From Promerops cafer (taxonomy: Eukaryota; Chordata; Aves; Passeriformes; Nectariniidae): 64,000 bases of DNA. Both the position numbers and the translations under genes were made by a program. Below, one piece after another: positions 27,656 to 41,179 of this stretch; position 1 is the first letter of the stretch, and each line of letters opens with the position of its first letter. The notes under the pieces were generated by a model. That model saw nothing but the letters and a program-made list of their open reading frames with translations, was not told the DNA's origin and ran no database searches. The DNA lies in the NCBI GenBank assembly GCA_013398275.1, contig VZSE01002184.1, positions 58,460 to 122,459 of the forward strand, written 5' to 3'.

Positions 27656-27692
27656 AGAATATAAATAAAAATAAAAATGAAAAAAATAAAAA
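27656..27692. repeat. AAATA-rich low complexity
   Basis: A-rich text of the type 'ataaaaataaaaatg' runs directly into an N gap. It lies on the upstream (5') side of the minus-strand CR1 fragment, not at its tail, and is probably the left part of an A/T simple repeat that could not be assembled. Confidence 0.85.
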
Positions 27693-27787
27693 NNNNNNNN
27701 NNNNNNNNNNNNNNNNNNNNNNNNNNNNNNNNNNNNNNNNNNNNNNNNNNNNNNNNNNNNNNNNNNNNNNNNNNNNNNNNNNNNNNN
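27693..27787. other. Assembly gap, 95 N
   Basis: A run of 95 undetermined bases follows AAATA-rich text. Open frames that cross it have no meaning. Confidence 0.98.
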
Positions 27788-30700
27788 ATGAAATCTAATT
27801 GTAAACACCATGTTGAGCTCATAATTGAGCCAGCCCAACGTAAACATGCAGGCAACTCTCTACTATTGCTACAAACAGGCCAGGAGAATTTCATGAACAG
27901 GGGGGAAAAAAAAAGGAATTGGAAAAATAAATATTTAAATAAAACAGCCCTATTGTCTTTCTCGTGTGGCAGATTTATTTATTTAGATCAAAAAATACTG
28001 ATTTTTGTGTCATAATCCTCGTCCTGGAGCCACTGCATGGATCTGGGGGAAGCACACCTCTCTGCCTCACCTCTCTCATGGAGAAGAGGAAGCAAGGAAA
28101 GCAAAATTAAAGTCTGAAAGGGAAAAACCCCTGCAAATATAACCAGGATTTTTTTCTCTGAGCACACAGGAGCACGTTCCTGCGTGGGTCCGTGTGTCAC
28201 CGTGGGCTCAGTGTTCATGTGTCTGAGGTCATGAATTCCTCACAGTCCTCACGCTGCCATTCCTGTGGCCATCAGCAGCTGGCTGCAAACTGGGTGCCAA
28301 ATATCATGGTACTCCCCAGCCCAAATTAAGGCTTTAAACAAGTTCTGGAAAGCTCTGGATTCACATCCATTCCCCTCTTTTCTATGCATGAATTGATTTG
28401 GTTCACACAAAGCCTCTTCTTCAGCCTCTGCTGGGGCAGATTCCTGTCTGAACCCAGTCTGGGATAAGTTCATTCTGATTTCTGCCTGGCAGGAACATGT
28501 ATTTTGAGGAAACCCTGGAACTGAGTCAGTAATCAATAAGCACAGATCTTCTCATCCTCCAAAGAAACCATCTGAATTTCTTCTGAGGAGCAGAGAAACA
28601 TTTCTAGCTATCCATCAGACAAATAAATGGCAACAAAGATTGCTATAAATGACACTGGCAGTGGATTCAGGACTGTCACTCAGGCCAGAGTGGGGAGGGA
28701 GCTGCACCACAGGTCTCTTAGCCTTTAATTAATTAACTGGGAGTATGATGAGATGGGGGTTCCTCTGACAGACAGCAAGAGAAACCCAGCATCCACATAC
28801 AAATTATGCCCTTGCCCTCAGCTTTAATTAGAGATTCACAGATTCAAGCACCACTTTGAAGAGGAAATGACAGAATACTAACTTTTTTCCTACATATATT
28901 CTCTTATTTCCTACATATATTCTCATTTCCAAGGGACATCTGTGCCCTCCAGGTGCATACCCCAGTAGAACATCTCTCTGTGCAATCATCTCAGCCTCCA
29001 GCACCATTCCATATTCTATTCCTCCCATGTATTCCTGTTCTCCCCTATCACTGCCACATGGACTATAATTTCCAGAAATCATTTTCTCCTACAAATGTTC
29101 ACTTTCCTTATCTCACGTCCTATCGTTGCATTGTTTTGGTTTTCTTTGTTACATTCTCAACTGTATTTTTGTGCCATCAAGCCTCCCATTAGAAGAGGGT
29201 GCACATCAAAACAGCAGATATTTTTATTTTACTTCATTTTATTTGCAGCATAACCGGTAATTTCATTTTCCTTTGTGTTACTGCCATATTGTTATAATAT
29301 GACAGAAACAGAAAGGGAATATTTAGCTACTAATAAAATAAATATCATGATATGAGTCAGCAAGAGGTTGGGTTGTGGTTTTTTCCCGGTATGAAGTTAC
29401 AAATTCTAGAACAAAAAATTAATAACTAATAGGCAGACTCTGAAGATATGTGACAGCATAACCCTGGTATTTCTGCTGGCTGTCAGGTCAAATGGCAGTT
29501 AAAATATTTCTGATTGTGAGCAATAATTTTTTTTAGGCCACGAATTGCTGAGCTGTATGGTTTTACATGTTCCTTCTTTTTTTTTCCTGGTTAAGGAGCA
29601 GCAAGATTTTTATAACAATTGATCTCCAGCCTGGGATGCTTTAGCAGTTCATTTGACTATCTGGGAGCTGGTCAATGTTTCAGAGAGGATTCCAGTTACC
29701 TGGTTTAGCTCTGGTTAAGGGACTGTGGTTGCCTAAAGGGAAAGAATCACTGAGACATATCACCCTCCTCTTTCAGCCCTCATTTGTCTCTGTTTTCAAC
29801 TTTTTGGTACAGAAACCAGTGCCCACTCATTTTAATCCATGCTGTGCCCTGGCTGAACCCCTGATTTTTGTAACTAAGATGCAGCAGCAACAACAACAAC
29901 AAAAAAACCCTCTACACCTTATTTTTCTCTTTCAAAAGATTTGGGAAAGCAATAGCCCAAACTGTCAGATGACACAGAAAATGAGAGTTACATCAGCTTC
30001 TGCCGTGGGCAAAATTCTGCTGCTCAGAACATGAGCTGTACCTCATGTGAATGTTGATATATCCAAATGAGACACCTCACTAAAGTCAGGGCTACAAATC
30101 CAGGAGAAAGTGGACAGACCTCACTGTCACTCCCAGTTTTCAAAATCGTGTGAGAATTGAAATTTCAAAACATTTTTCAAGATTTCTTCCTCAGTCTGCA
30201 GCTACTAGTGTGCCAAGCCCTCCAAATGGCAAACAACAGTGTGCCCAGCCAAGCAGTTAATTATTCTGTGGGTTTTATTTTCATTATGACTTCCACAAAT
30301 TGGTTGATGGACCTTTTAAATAAAATTATTTTTTGCTTCTAATACAATCTAGATTTGTAGAGATGTCAGTGAGAGATTACAGAACTCAGAAAGAGCAGTG
30401 TTGAAATGATCATCTGCCAGCCCCTAAGTAATTTCTATAGTAAAAAAAAGAAAAAAGAAAGAAAAAAAAAGAAAGGAAAACTAAAAGTCACAGAAACAGA
30501 GATTTAAAAGAACGTCTTTACCTTCTACAAATGCACCAGCCAACAGGAAAGTGCTTTTCCACTATCATCAAGCCTGTTCATTTTTAAGTTCTAGATCATT
30601 GTCCCTCAGCACAAAGTGGTCTGCTTTAAGCAAGGCCAAGTCTGTAGGAATTGCTGTTTAGTAACAGCCACCCTTTCTCCTCCTCACAAAAACCCCTAAA

Positions 30701-33185
30701 CCCCAAATCTCCACAGTAAACAGACCTGATTGTGGTCCTTGAAGTAAGTCTTTAAGGTCAATTAAATAAACGCTTAGCTTCACCCTCTTTTGATATACCA
30801 ATTTTACACAACGCCCCAATTGTAATTTCGATTTCTCCCTGCCATGCTGTTTTGCTGGATTTCTGTAACTGTACATATACATACACTGCAAGCAGTGCCT
30901 CCTACTTCATTCTAGGAGCCCCAGCTGCAGTGTCAGGTTCCCACTCCAGGATATTTGGGGGTGGTCCCTGCAGTGACCCACGGGTACAAATACCTGTGGT
31001 CTGGTAATGAGATAAAAAGAAACTGCTGATACTGCCACATAAAACACGTTGCCTAAAAATGCCCTGCAAGCACAAAAAGTGATGGTATTCGAGATTATTC
31101 TCATTTTCCAAAGTGCCCGTGACAGAGGAAGGAGTTGCTTATATTTTAAGCTGCATTTATCTTTGGGGACATCTGTCCAGTGCACGGATGTGTTGTGTTA
31201 CTCCAAACACCTCCTGCCTCCATCACGTGTGTTAACACCTACTGGTCCAGAAAAGAAGAATGTGAGCAAGAGAGAGGACAAAGACCACTGTTTCTAAGAG
31301 GTTTTGTTTGCAAACAAACAGCCCAGCAAAGGCACATGGGAGTTATATTCCATTTAATTCAGAATACACACATCTGCCCCTGCCAGTCAGGTCATCCTGA
31401 ACACAAATAAAAATGTTATTAAAGCTCCATCACTCCTACAGCTATAGTGCCTGTGAGACTCCCAGTGTGCAGGGGGCAACAGACAGAGCTGAGCATCCAG
31501 CCTGGCTCCTCACAATCAGGATTATAAATGAGCCACGAGGGTAAGACTTGGGTCAACTGAAAGATTTTATTAGAAAGCGACTATTTGTATTAATAATGTC
31601 AAACCTGGAGATACAGTTCTTAAATAATGGTCGCATCGTGGAGAGGAATCACTTACACACAAAACCAGAGTATGCTTGTTTTTTAATTTTCTTATTGCAT
31701 TTCTCATTTTTATTGTGATGGATGTGGCAGGGGGTTTCCAATAGGATATTTGGGAAGCAGATATTAATATTCTGAATGCCTAAGGCCTAATGCTTGTGGA
31801 GGCATAACATCCTAATTGAAATTCAAGGTCTTGTGGTCAAAATCTGCTGAACCAGAGATCCTCACACTACACCAAGTATTAACACAATATTCCACATGGA
31901 TTATAAAACAAGTGAGAACACCTGCTTGTGTCCTTTGTATTACACAACTTTGATATTTCCTCTATTTTTAAAGACAGCTTTTTCAGAAGGTTATTTAACC
32001 ACGTGACATAAAAAATACTGAACACTAAAATATATTTAATGTGGTCATGACAAAACAGATGGACAGCAGCCACAGATCTCCCCACAGTGCATCAAGAACA
32101 ATCCCTCTACCAGGGAAAACACAGATCCCAGTTCCACAGCAAGCTGAGATCTATATAAATGCAGAAGGATCCTGCAAGCTGTCAAATACATGAAACTCCT
32201 GCGTGAGACACCAAACCAACAAAAAAAATTAAATTCCTGATGAGAAAGACCAAGATTCCTGAGATCATAGTCCAGACCTGCTCAGACAAAAGAAGTGTCT
32301 ACAAATTTATTATTAGGAGCAAAGTTCTGGGAACTGTCAATATGCCACTGCATGAGGATGAAGGATAAAAAAAAATAGCTTCCATTGCACCTTTACCTTA
32401 TAAATTTACTTTTCATATGAGAGTTTATGCCACATTGGGATTTATCATCCTTTTTCAAGCAAAACTTCTGTCCTGTTTCCCTGGACTAAAAAATGTATTT
32501 TGTAAAGAGGGGACAATCCTAGAAATCACTCTCAGACAGGTGGGTCTGGAAGGAACAAAGACCTCTCTTGCAAACAGAAATAAGACTTCTGTCAGTTTTA
32601 CTTAAAGAGGTAGATGGGAGGTCAGCACCAAAAAAAAAAAAAAAAAGGAAGAATTGATTAATTTGAAGAGACCATTTAATGCTTCCAGACGGATTTCCAG
32701 ACAGTGATGCATATGCTCATTTATTTACAAAGATTGAGGTGATTTTTTAACAAAAAATGACAGTAGCATGAATTGGATATACCAGGAAAGGAGTAAGTTT
32801 GGGGTTTTTTCCCCCCATTTGCCTTATATATACTTTAAACCCTTTATTCTTAGACATCATGTCTTCAGTTAATCTGCAGCCCCAGGTTCCAGAAACCCAA
32901 ATACTTCTATGGGGCCTAATGGTGTTCCTTTGCCACTCCTGAAACACCACATGAAGTGCAAATCTCCTGCAAAAAGGTGGTGTTCACTCAAAGCAGGTGT
33001 AAAGCAGTCTGACCTTAGTGCTCCATTCCAAGCAGACACCTCCACCCACAAGTCTGCAGGAAGAGGTGGTGTTGGGGACTAAAGCCATCTGTGAAAGAGG
33101 GAAAAGTGGGGAGGAAGGACTCACACAGTGCATTTTTGTGTGTAAATTATGTGTATGCGACATTAATGGAGATACATGGAAATAG
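27788..33185. other. Unique non-coding DNA
   Basis: About 5.4 kb without a recognised gene. It contains a 21-bp tandem duplication (28886-28927), a short CAA run (about 29889-29903), a GAAA-type A-rich stretch (30441-30480) and an A18 run near 32629. The open frames are short and lack motifs. Confidence 0.5.
28886..28927. repeat. 21-bp tandem duplication
   Basis: Two adjacent copies of a 21-base unit beginning 'tttcctacatatattctc' lie at 28886-28906 and 28907-28927, differing by about one base at the end. It looks like a recent local duplication with no visible role. Confidence 0.9.
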
Positions 33186-33245
33186 AATGATAGAATCATG
33201 TAAGTTGGGGGAAAAAAACCCTGAGATCACGGAGCTGCCTCTGGT
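33183..33245 (-). mobile_element. CR1 LINE extreme 3' tail
   Basis: The plus strand reads 'atagaatgatagaatcatgtaagttggg', then 'ctgagatcacggag'. This is the antisense of the CR1 terminal octamer-type repeat (ATTCTATG units) plus the 'gatcat/ggtcc' region. Only about 60 bases remain. The terminal repeat makes the identity likely, although the copy is short. Confidence 0.75.
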
Positions 33246-33361
33246 GTCCCCCCTGTCTTCTTGCTGGTATTAAAATCCAGAAACAAAATAAAGGTAGACT
33301 GCTTTAGGAAAATAAAGGTAAAGCTGCTGCCAGCTTGGGACAAACAAGGGGAATTGTCTAG

Positions 33362-33485
33362 AAGAAGAGATTACAAAAAAAACCACCAAAAAAACCCAAC
33401 TGAACCAAACAAAGCCGAAACCAAAACAAAACTAACAAACAAACAAAACGCGCACACACAAACAAAACAATTTAAAAAAAAAATT
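33362..33485. repeat. A/C-rich low complexity
   Basis: The tract is composed almost only of A and C on the plus strand, with words such as 'aaaaaaccacc', 'caaacaaaac' and a short CA run, and ends in A-rich text. It generates Lys/Asn/Thr/Gln-rich open frames that are not genes. Confidence 0.85.
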
Positions 33486-33502
33486 TTGACTGGAAAATTA
33501 GA

Positions 33503-33871
33503 TCAAAATAACCAAAGGCGCATTTTCTTCTGGTTGTGGCAGCCCGCTAGGATGCTCTTGGCCCAAAGAGAGGGGCTGTGTGAGCTGCAGGCAGAGGGCA
33601 GGAGCGCGGTCACCTCGTGCCACATGGATGTCACCAGCTCGCTGAGGCTGTCCTGGGTGTGCCCAGCACAGAAAGCCCCCAGGGTGATGCTGAGGCTCCC
33701 GGGCGGGGTCTGTCCAACCCAGACCACATCTCCAGGCATGAACGGTGCTCCCTGCTCTGTGTGCAGGAGGCAGTGACTCACCCTGGGAGCCTCCTGTAGC
33801 AACGCCAGCAGCAGGGCTCCAGTGCTGGCTGTTGCCATGGCTTTCACCATTCCACTACAACATTTGCTCAT
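33503..33871 (-). other. Unassigned 122-codon open frame in a CpG-richer patch
   Basis: A minus-strand frame of 122 codons starts at an ATG at 33871 and stops at 33503. The patch is GC-richer than its flanks and carries roughly nine CpG between 33540 and 33810. On the minus strand it lies directly behind a T-rich tract ending in CCCCAG (about 33888-33905), a textbook splice-acceptor shape, and contains a good donor-like site (CCCAGG|GTGAGT) at about 33782. All three frames hit a stop between the putative acceptor and the ATG, so if it is an exon it would have to be a first coding exon or non-coding. The predicted peptide is leucine- and serine-rich with no domain I know. It could be a diverged retrocopy, a lncRNA exon or chance. 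Confidence 0.15.
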
Positions 33872-33905
33872 GAAAGATGCATGTCATCTGGGGAAAAAAA
33901 AAAAA

Positions 33906-36300
33906 AGGACCTGGCATTGTTTCCTGAGACTTACCTTTCTCTTGGACAAAACTCATGGCTATTATTTTTGGACGACAGCAGGAAACTCCTGTCTAATTCA
34001 AAACAGTGTCACGTATTGGCATACGTCTCCCCTCACCTCTCCCTCTGCCAAAATGTCAATTTTGCTTAGGATGCTTGTCCTCCTGTCACTACAATGAAAA
34101 CTGTGTCCTCCCTGGTACAATTTATCAGGCAGGGTTCAATGATGCAGCGTGCCAAGCAAGGAAGAAGAACGTGAAACCTTATCACCATGGTGTTTATTGA
34201 CCAGTCATCCTGCTTTGTACTCATTTCCTCCCCTTAATTCCCTGCAAGTATACATTGGCTCAGAGTCAAAAGGATTGCAATAGTTAAAAAAAAGCACATG
34301 CCCTGGGATGAATGTATTATTCCATAGATGCTGATGGTGCAATTATTTCTCTCCTGTGATAACTGAAAACGTTTGTTAATAAAATCTGTTCCAGAAAAGC
34401 AGAGCATTAATCCATTATGCTGTTCGAATCCTGACAAATTAGCCTTTTTTTCCCTTGGAAGACTCAAGTTTTGCATCTGAGACATCATCCTGAGAACGAC
34501 TATTTACACACATTAATGGAGACGGGGTGTTACACAAACAAAATAATAAAAATACTTGTTTTTGCCAGTTCCTACTTGGCCAAGAAGGAAGAAGAAAAGG
34601 ATCACAGCCAGAACACGCTGTACCCAGCTCTTGCTGGCTCGTGATTCCCTACTATAAAATTAACCCATCTGACCTAATGGTCTCCCTCAGCCGTACAGCA
34701 TCATCCTGGAAAGCAAATCTCTGAACATGGTGCCAATTAACTCCATCACTCAGCCTCACCCAGAGATGCCCAGCAGAAAGACACCACCTCTCTGTGCATT
34801 ACTGTGTGTGATCCCTGCAGAAACAGCCCGGGAAGGGAGAACAGTGGCTCCCTTCTCAGTCCTGGTGTCCCTGTTCCCCTTTTCCTTCACCCTCAGTCCT
34901 CCCAGCCCTGCCTGCTCTGCCCCTTGGTGCTCAGCAGGGCAGGTGCTCTCTGTGGTGAGGGCATCAGAGAAAAGGCAGCAGCTCCTTGCCCTGATCCTCT
35001 TCTGTCCCTTGGGGGCACACGCAGGGCACCACCAGCACCACACTGGGGTGGGGTGACTTTGCTTCTCTGCTGCCCTCAAAGTGACAAAACCCCAACCCAG
35101 CATTGCATAAGAACTGGCGGAGGAAAACAGAGAGGGAAAACCATGAGTAAAGGTAAAATAAAGCCTTTCTCTTGAGCTTCCATGGAACTTGCTCATTTAG
35201 AACGCAGTCTGGCCCCACAGTCGTGTCAACCTTTCCCCAGAGGAAGTCTGACAAGTTCTGTATTCTCAATTTATGTCTTTCTTTCGCCCTCAGTGCAGCC
35301 CTGAAGGAGAAGCACAGACTGCTCCTTTTGTTATGTACCTTTTCCCAAGACAGAGCGCAGGACCTCCAATAAGTGCAATAACATCAGGAAATAAACATTT
35401 TGCTGATTTGCCTTTGCTTGAAAATATTCTCACAGCTACGCTACACAGAGGAAGAAGGAGGTGGTGATGATTCAGGGAGAGGCCAAAGAGTAAGAGAATA
35501 AAATCTCTCGGGGAAGAAAGCAACTAATGAACAAAAGTCGGGAACAGAAAGAAGACTGTTATGCCACAAATATAAAATGTATAGTCACATAAGCTCATAG
35601 GAAAGAAAATGAGAGCTGACATCCTACAATGCTAGATTGATTAGGGAGGACTTGGAAGAGGACCAAGGTCTGGGAATGGCATGGGAAATCATTTCAAAGG
35701 AGAAAGAACCTCGCACTCTGCTACGGGGAATGGCAGCAGTACAATAACACACGAAGAGGATGTTGGAGAGCTGCCACAGAGCCTGGGCTGAGGGGAAGCA
35801 AAAACATATGACAATATGTGCAGTTAAACTGGATACCTGAGTGGCTTGCAGTGGTGATGTGAGGGATCTGGACCTTCAACTGCCTGAAGAGTGCCAGATT
35901 TGAGAGACCAAGGGTTGTCTTTCTCTTTGTCTGCCTGCCTCCTCCATTTGCAGGTAACTCCTAGAGACATCCTACTGTGCCCACAATATGCCAGACTAAA
36001 GTGAAGCAGATATTGCCACATTTCTGAATATATTCCGCTCTGAATTTTTTAATTCATCCATTTTCTCCTTCTGTCCAAGGGCTGGGATTATCCATGAATG
36101 TTTCTTTGGTGTTACAGACACAAAAATGATAAATATCCATTAATAATAGAACTTCACTCATTTCTCTGCACGCACACAGAGCATTTATGCAATCCAGGCA
36201 TTTATAGGCACATATTCACAGCCTTTCTCTGTGGACAAGGCCAGGCTACCTTTGAAAGGAATTTTGTCTCATGAAAATCAAGGATAGCGTTGTCTTTGAG
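33906..36300. other. Unique non-coding DNA
   Basis: No gene or transposon recognised. Around 34727-35196, overlapping open frames on both strands arise from CT/CA-rich text. A tRNA B-box-like word near 34424 lacks the rest of a tRNA. Confidence 0.5.
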
Positions 36301-36302
36301 AT

Positions 36303-36625
36303 TTCATAGGACCATGGAATGGTTTGGGTGGGAAGGGAACCTAAAACTCATCCAGTGCCACCCCTGCCATGGCAAGGACACCTCCCACTGTCCCAGGCTG
36401 CTCCAGCCCCAGTGTCCAGCCTGGCCTTGGGCACTGCCAGGGATCCAGGGGCAGCCCCAGCTGCTCTGGGCACCCTGTGCCAGGGCCTGCCCACACTGCC
36501 AGGAACAATTCCCAATTCCCAATATCCCATCCAGCCCTGCCCTCTGGCAGTGGGAGCCATTCCCTGGGTCCTGACACTTCAGACCCTTGCAAATAATTTC
36601 TCTCCATCCTTCTTGTCTTCTCCCT
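36303..36625 (-). mobile_element. CR1 LINE fragment, about 320 bp
   Basis: This is the clearest CR1 copy. The plus strand reads 'ccatggaatggtttgggtggga', 'cacccctgccatgg', 'cccactgtcccaggctgctcc', 'agtgtccagcctggccttgggcactgccagggat', 'caattcccaatatcccatccagccctgccctctggcagtgggagccattccctg'. It then reads 'agacccttgcaaataatttctctccatccttcttgt', a more 5' part of CR1. The element is on the minus strand. The junction near 36560 is abrupt, suggesting an internal deletion between two CR1 segments. The Pro/Ala/Gln-rich open frames on both strands come from the element. Confidence 0.95.
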
Positions 36626-36629
36626 ATTC

Positions 36630-39600
36630 CCATGTGAATCTTAAATAAGCTCCAACTTCCATGATGCCCAATTTAAACACGAGCTTAGTATCCTTCATTT
36701 CAAGACGAGGAAAGGATCGAGTTGTGAGTGGAAATACCCCCAGCACTCAGTCATTTTGGGAGGTCAGAGTGTGTTACACCTCTACAAATTGGGCATTGCT
36801 CAGGGGGCATCTCTTGCCAGGCTGTCTATGCAACACCAGCCATGTGTTGGCATCCTCCAGCAAGCTTCTGTTTGTTTGATAAAAATTCATCATCAGACTT
36901 TCCCTCCAAGTGCTCTAACGAGGCGCACGTGGAGCAGATGTTCTGGCCCCCACTCAGAGGGCAAATGTAGATTATTTGAACATACCTTCAGACCACGGCT
37001 TGGGTTTTTGCTCCTTCAGAAGCCAAGAATAATTGACAAACAAATGGAGTAAGGGCAGAGTATTACTAGAGGAAAAGCCATCTTTACATCTGGATTGTTG
37101 CTTATTTTTAACAAGGGGAAGCATTCGGTGGTGCACTCAGAAGCCAACATGAGCGTCATCAAGGTTCAGTTCAGAAATCGTAAAAATTTGAAAATACATA
37201 AAATGTAAACACTAGTTGTCCTTCTAGTCCTGAAGGAAGATGCCATTAATTTCAAAAATGACTTATCATGACACCCTCACCCTTAACGTACCCCCAAACC
37301 CAGATTCCTACAAACACTAAACACTAATTATGTTTACAATGACTGAATGGTGATCAAATACGCAAATAATCTGGAAGAGGGGTGAACAGCATGCCAAATA
37401 GACTTGGAGACCAACACTCAGCAAATTTTGTTTAAGTTATTTGGAACCAGAAAACTTATGGAAACAATAGTCATGTAAAAAAAAAACCCAAAATAATTAA
37501 AAAAAAAAAAAAATCCTACTTAACCCCCTACATCTGTCAGTGCTTTAGACTATGAAATTTTATTCAAGTTTATTTTCCTAGGGGAAAATATATCTGGGGA
37601 AACACTGATAAATCTCTTCTCCAACTATTAATTACAAATTCAAAATGAACCTCGTTTGGCCTTTCAGAAACCTTTTTGTATTTGCTTTCTATTCTACGTC
37701 TGTTTTTTATTTCTTTTAATGTGATTAAAATGCTGCCATTCAAAACACAGAGTTTCTGCAAAGATTGTCACCCTTCATCAGTCTGGGGGTATATTCACGG
37801 AAGAAATAATATTTGTCATGTATATTTTCTCTTTCCATCAAATCCTGTTTGGCACTGGTGAAAGAAATACCATATATTTGATACGTTCTGCACTAAAATC
37901 TTCACTTTCTGAACAGCTTTGAGGTGGCAGACACGAGGCTGGCCTGAGGGGAGATGGGGCTTTTCTGTACAGATTTCAGAAAGGAGAGAGGCTGAAGAGC
38001 CGCCTGGTAAAATTAATTGATGGGATCAGTACAAAAATCTGGGCTGAACTAGCTTTTATCTTTGATCAAAAGCTTATTTTGCATCAGTCTCCTTATCCTG
38101 GCCTAAAAAGGTCTGCACTGTAAGTGTACAGCCCAACATTTTGGGGTGAGCATGGCTGTGGCCAAGGGGACGTCAGGGCAGGCTGAATCGTGGCCTTTCT
38201 GTCCTCTTTTTGTTTATTTTCTTTTCCCCTACAGAAACGGGCTCTGAGTTCAGCACGGTGTCCTGGGTCCTTTTGGTACTGTTGCACTTTGGAAAATGCC
38301 GTTCATGGAGCACTTAGGAAACAAACTGTGCTCCTTTATTTTTCACCAGGGGAAGGGAAACGACCCAAAGTGTGGCGTGTGTTACGAGGTCCGTGTGAGA
38401 GCAGCCAACCACGCAGGACAATGAGCAAATCGCCTCAGCTTTATGGCTTCCAGGAATCAGCTGGGCTATCTCCCCTCCCAGGGGCTTCCTTAACCTGGAG
38501 AAACCCGTGGCGAACAAGAGACAGACAGTCAGGAGCAAATCCCAGCCCTTGGCCTCCTCCTCCATTCAGACAAATTTTAAATGTTAAATAAATACTGAAG
38601 GAATCACTTGTCACCACAAATTATTCCTTTGAATGTTTACTGTTCATGCCAGCTTCCCTGGGGTCCTTCCCATTTAGAAACAGCTTTAACAAGCAATCCC
38701 ATAAAACATTGACCATTATTCCCCAAGAAGTTGTGCCTAGTGACTTGTTACACAGAAATATGTTTCCAATTTCACTTTGAAACGCATTAGAAAGGAGCCC
38801 TCAGTACTTTTTACATTAGCATTTAGTGCCATGTGGAAATGGCAATTATAAATTGCCACGAGCTGTACTTGCAGCCCTCAGTTTAACTGTTTGCGTGGTG
38901 CAGTGCAGCCATTTCCCCTCGCAGCCCCGGGACATGGGTTGGTCTGCTGCTCGCCTGGGCAGGGACAGGACAGGGACAGCAACTGGGCGCAGAGTTGTGT
39001 CATTGTTCCATCCCTCCTCCTCCCAGGCAGATGTGGAACGAGCGAGTGGCTGCAGGAACACGTGGGCTCAAGGGACAGCTGAAGGACCAGAGGCTCAGCA
39101 AAGCCCCCACCAGCTCCAGAGCACTTTGGGAGGGGGTGAGCCCTGACTTGGGGACAACCAGATGGGGCCAACACCAACAGCAGACACAGATGAGGGTTTT
39201 TTCCTCCTCAAAGCTACACTCTGAGGAAGCCCCAGCATTCATCAAGACCAGTCCCAGGTTGGTGTTTGTGGCTGGGACAAAACAGCTTGAGTTTTATCTG
39301 ATGCAATAATGCATTTATGTTATGAAACACCCAGATGTAGGTGCCCATCCTTTCTAGAAGAAAGCAAGCCTGCAAGCTGTAGAGGCTGAGCTGAGTTAGC
39401 CTTATTTTGTCTCCAATTCCCAATGGGTCTCAGCACATTTTGTCGTGCAGTTTGGTGAAAGGATGCTGCAGGAAGAAGGTGAAAGCCAACTGCAATGGAG
39501 AGGAAGATGGTGATGGCAGATGCACCCAGGGATTGACAGAATGGCACAAGGACCAGCTCCAAAAGGATTCACACTAAGCATTTCCATTCCGTTTCCTAAT

Positions 39601-41170
39601 TCCATTCTGTGGAATTAGGGCCCAACAACCCTTGTTTATTATTTTATAAATATTTTTATATTATCTGTAAAGCAACCCTTGCAATATTGTTTTGCCCAAA
39701 GGAACAGGGTCAGCTACTCTCAATTTTCATAGTAAAAAGTACTCCATGCAATAAAATACACTAAAAAGAGGAAATTATTTTGTCACATCATGGTAAAAAT
39801 TTCAAGTAAAATGATTAAATTTTGGCAACAGCAAAGGCCCTGATGTAATATTTAAGTAAAATATTTTAATTAAAAACTAGTGGTGGGACAAAGTGGGACA
39901 AGAAGAGCAGAAGATTCTGAGGCAACCTGAAAGAACTGAAGTGAGTTTGAGGAAAATATGTCAGGCTGCAATGGGACCTCTAAGAATAAGGCAGGCCATG
40001 AGATCTCAGGTAATTAATACCATTCGTAAGTGCTGCAATACAGGAACTCCTGTGAAAGGGATGATGTGTCCAAATAATCCCCACTGGTGGCATCCTGATG
40101 TCTGTGCCACGCTCACATCACTGTGTCTTGAGGACATTTGAAGAGGTGATGCTTCCAACATCTCCACTCTACACATTTCTGGGGTTTTAAATTTCCATTA
40201 TTTCAGAAAATACCCAGTGTGGTCATGTGAACTGGTTGCCAGCCACTTGTGTGAGACTGAGATGCTGCAAAGATGCTCCTGGACCCCTTCCATCCATTCA
40301 GTTTCATCCAAAGTGACCTCATTCACTTCGATGTGTGTGCATCCTTCCTGGAGGAAAACAAAGCACAGGATAGGGAGGTGGCTGGGAATTTCTCTTCAAA
40401 AGACCCCTCCCCATCTGAGCAGGCCTAGACATGTGTGATGCTGCTGCTGGTCTAAGGAGTCCTTCTCAGACCTGAGCTGTTCAGTGTTCACCTGACACTA
40501 AAGAAAAGATGCAGGAGCCCACCAGTCAATTTATTAAATCCCTGCTCACTCAAATAGACTCTTCAGCCTCACTGATTGATGTGAATTAAATATTAATTTG
40601 TGAACACAGGATTAATATGGTGGCTTGTTTCACTCTATGCAGTTACTCTGTCTGCTTGTTTCTAAAGAAATTTGGTTTTAAGGAACACAAGATAGCTATA
40701 GACTTCAGACTGCTTTTGGGATTAGAACTGAATTTGGGTGTAGGAATTATAGGCCTGTCCCTTTGAATTCTTACTATTAAGCTTGGGAGCTTAATTCTCT
40801 AACACAGTAGTTGCTCTGGCCTTTCTCCAGCAAAGCACTCAGGCTGTGGGGTGACTTTTAATCCTAGAAATGGTTCTCCTGTGCTCAGCAGACTCCTTGG
40901 GCTGGCATTGGGCACACACTCCATAGCTGCGGCGGGGAATCACTGAGTGTTTGCAGGATCAGTCACAATTTATCTGAGGGCAAAGTTGTTTGAGAGTTCA
41001 GAAAGTACCGGAAAAGGCTTTTTGCAGTGACGTTTCACCCAGTATTGTAAAAATCCTGTGACCCACTTGCTGGTGTGCTATATTTGTGTTATCTCGGAGT
41101 GGATACATTTCTCACTTACTGGAGCTTTCACAGCTCATAAAAATAGAACTTCTGAACTTTCAAGGGCCCT
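36630..41170. other. Unique non-coding DNA
   Basis: About 4.5 kb without a recognised gene. A-runs lie at about 37470 and 37499. The text around 38350-38520 keeps a few CpG and might be conserved, but I see no decisive signal. Open frames around 38826-39177 overlap on both strands and match nothing I know. Confidence 0.5.
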
Positions 41171-41179
41171 CTGGATGGT

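Noticed and set aside
34420..34440. Possible tRNA B-box 'tgttcgaatcc'
   Set aside because: No A-box or cloverleaf partner lies upstream at the right distance.
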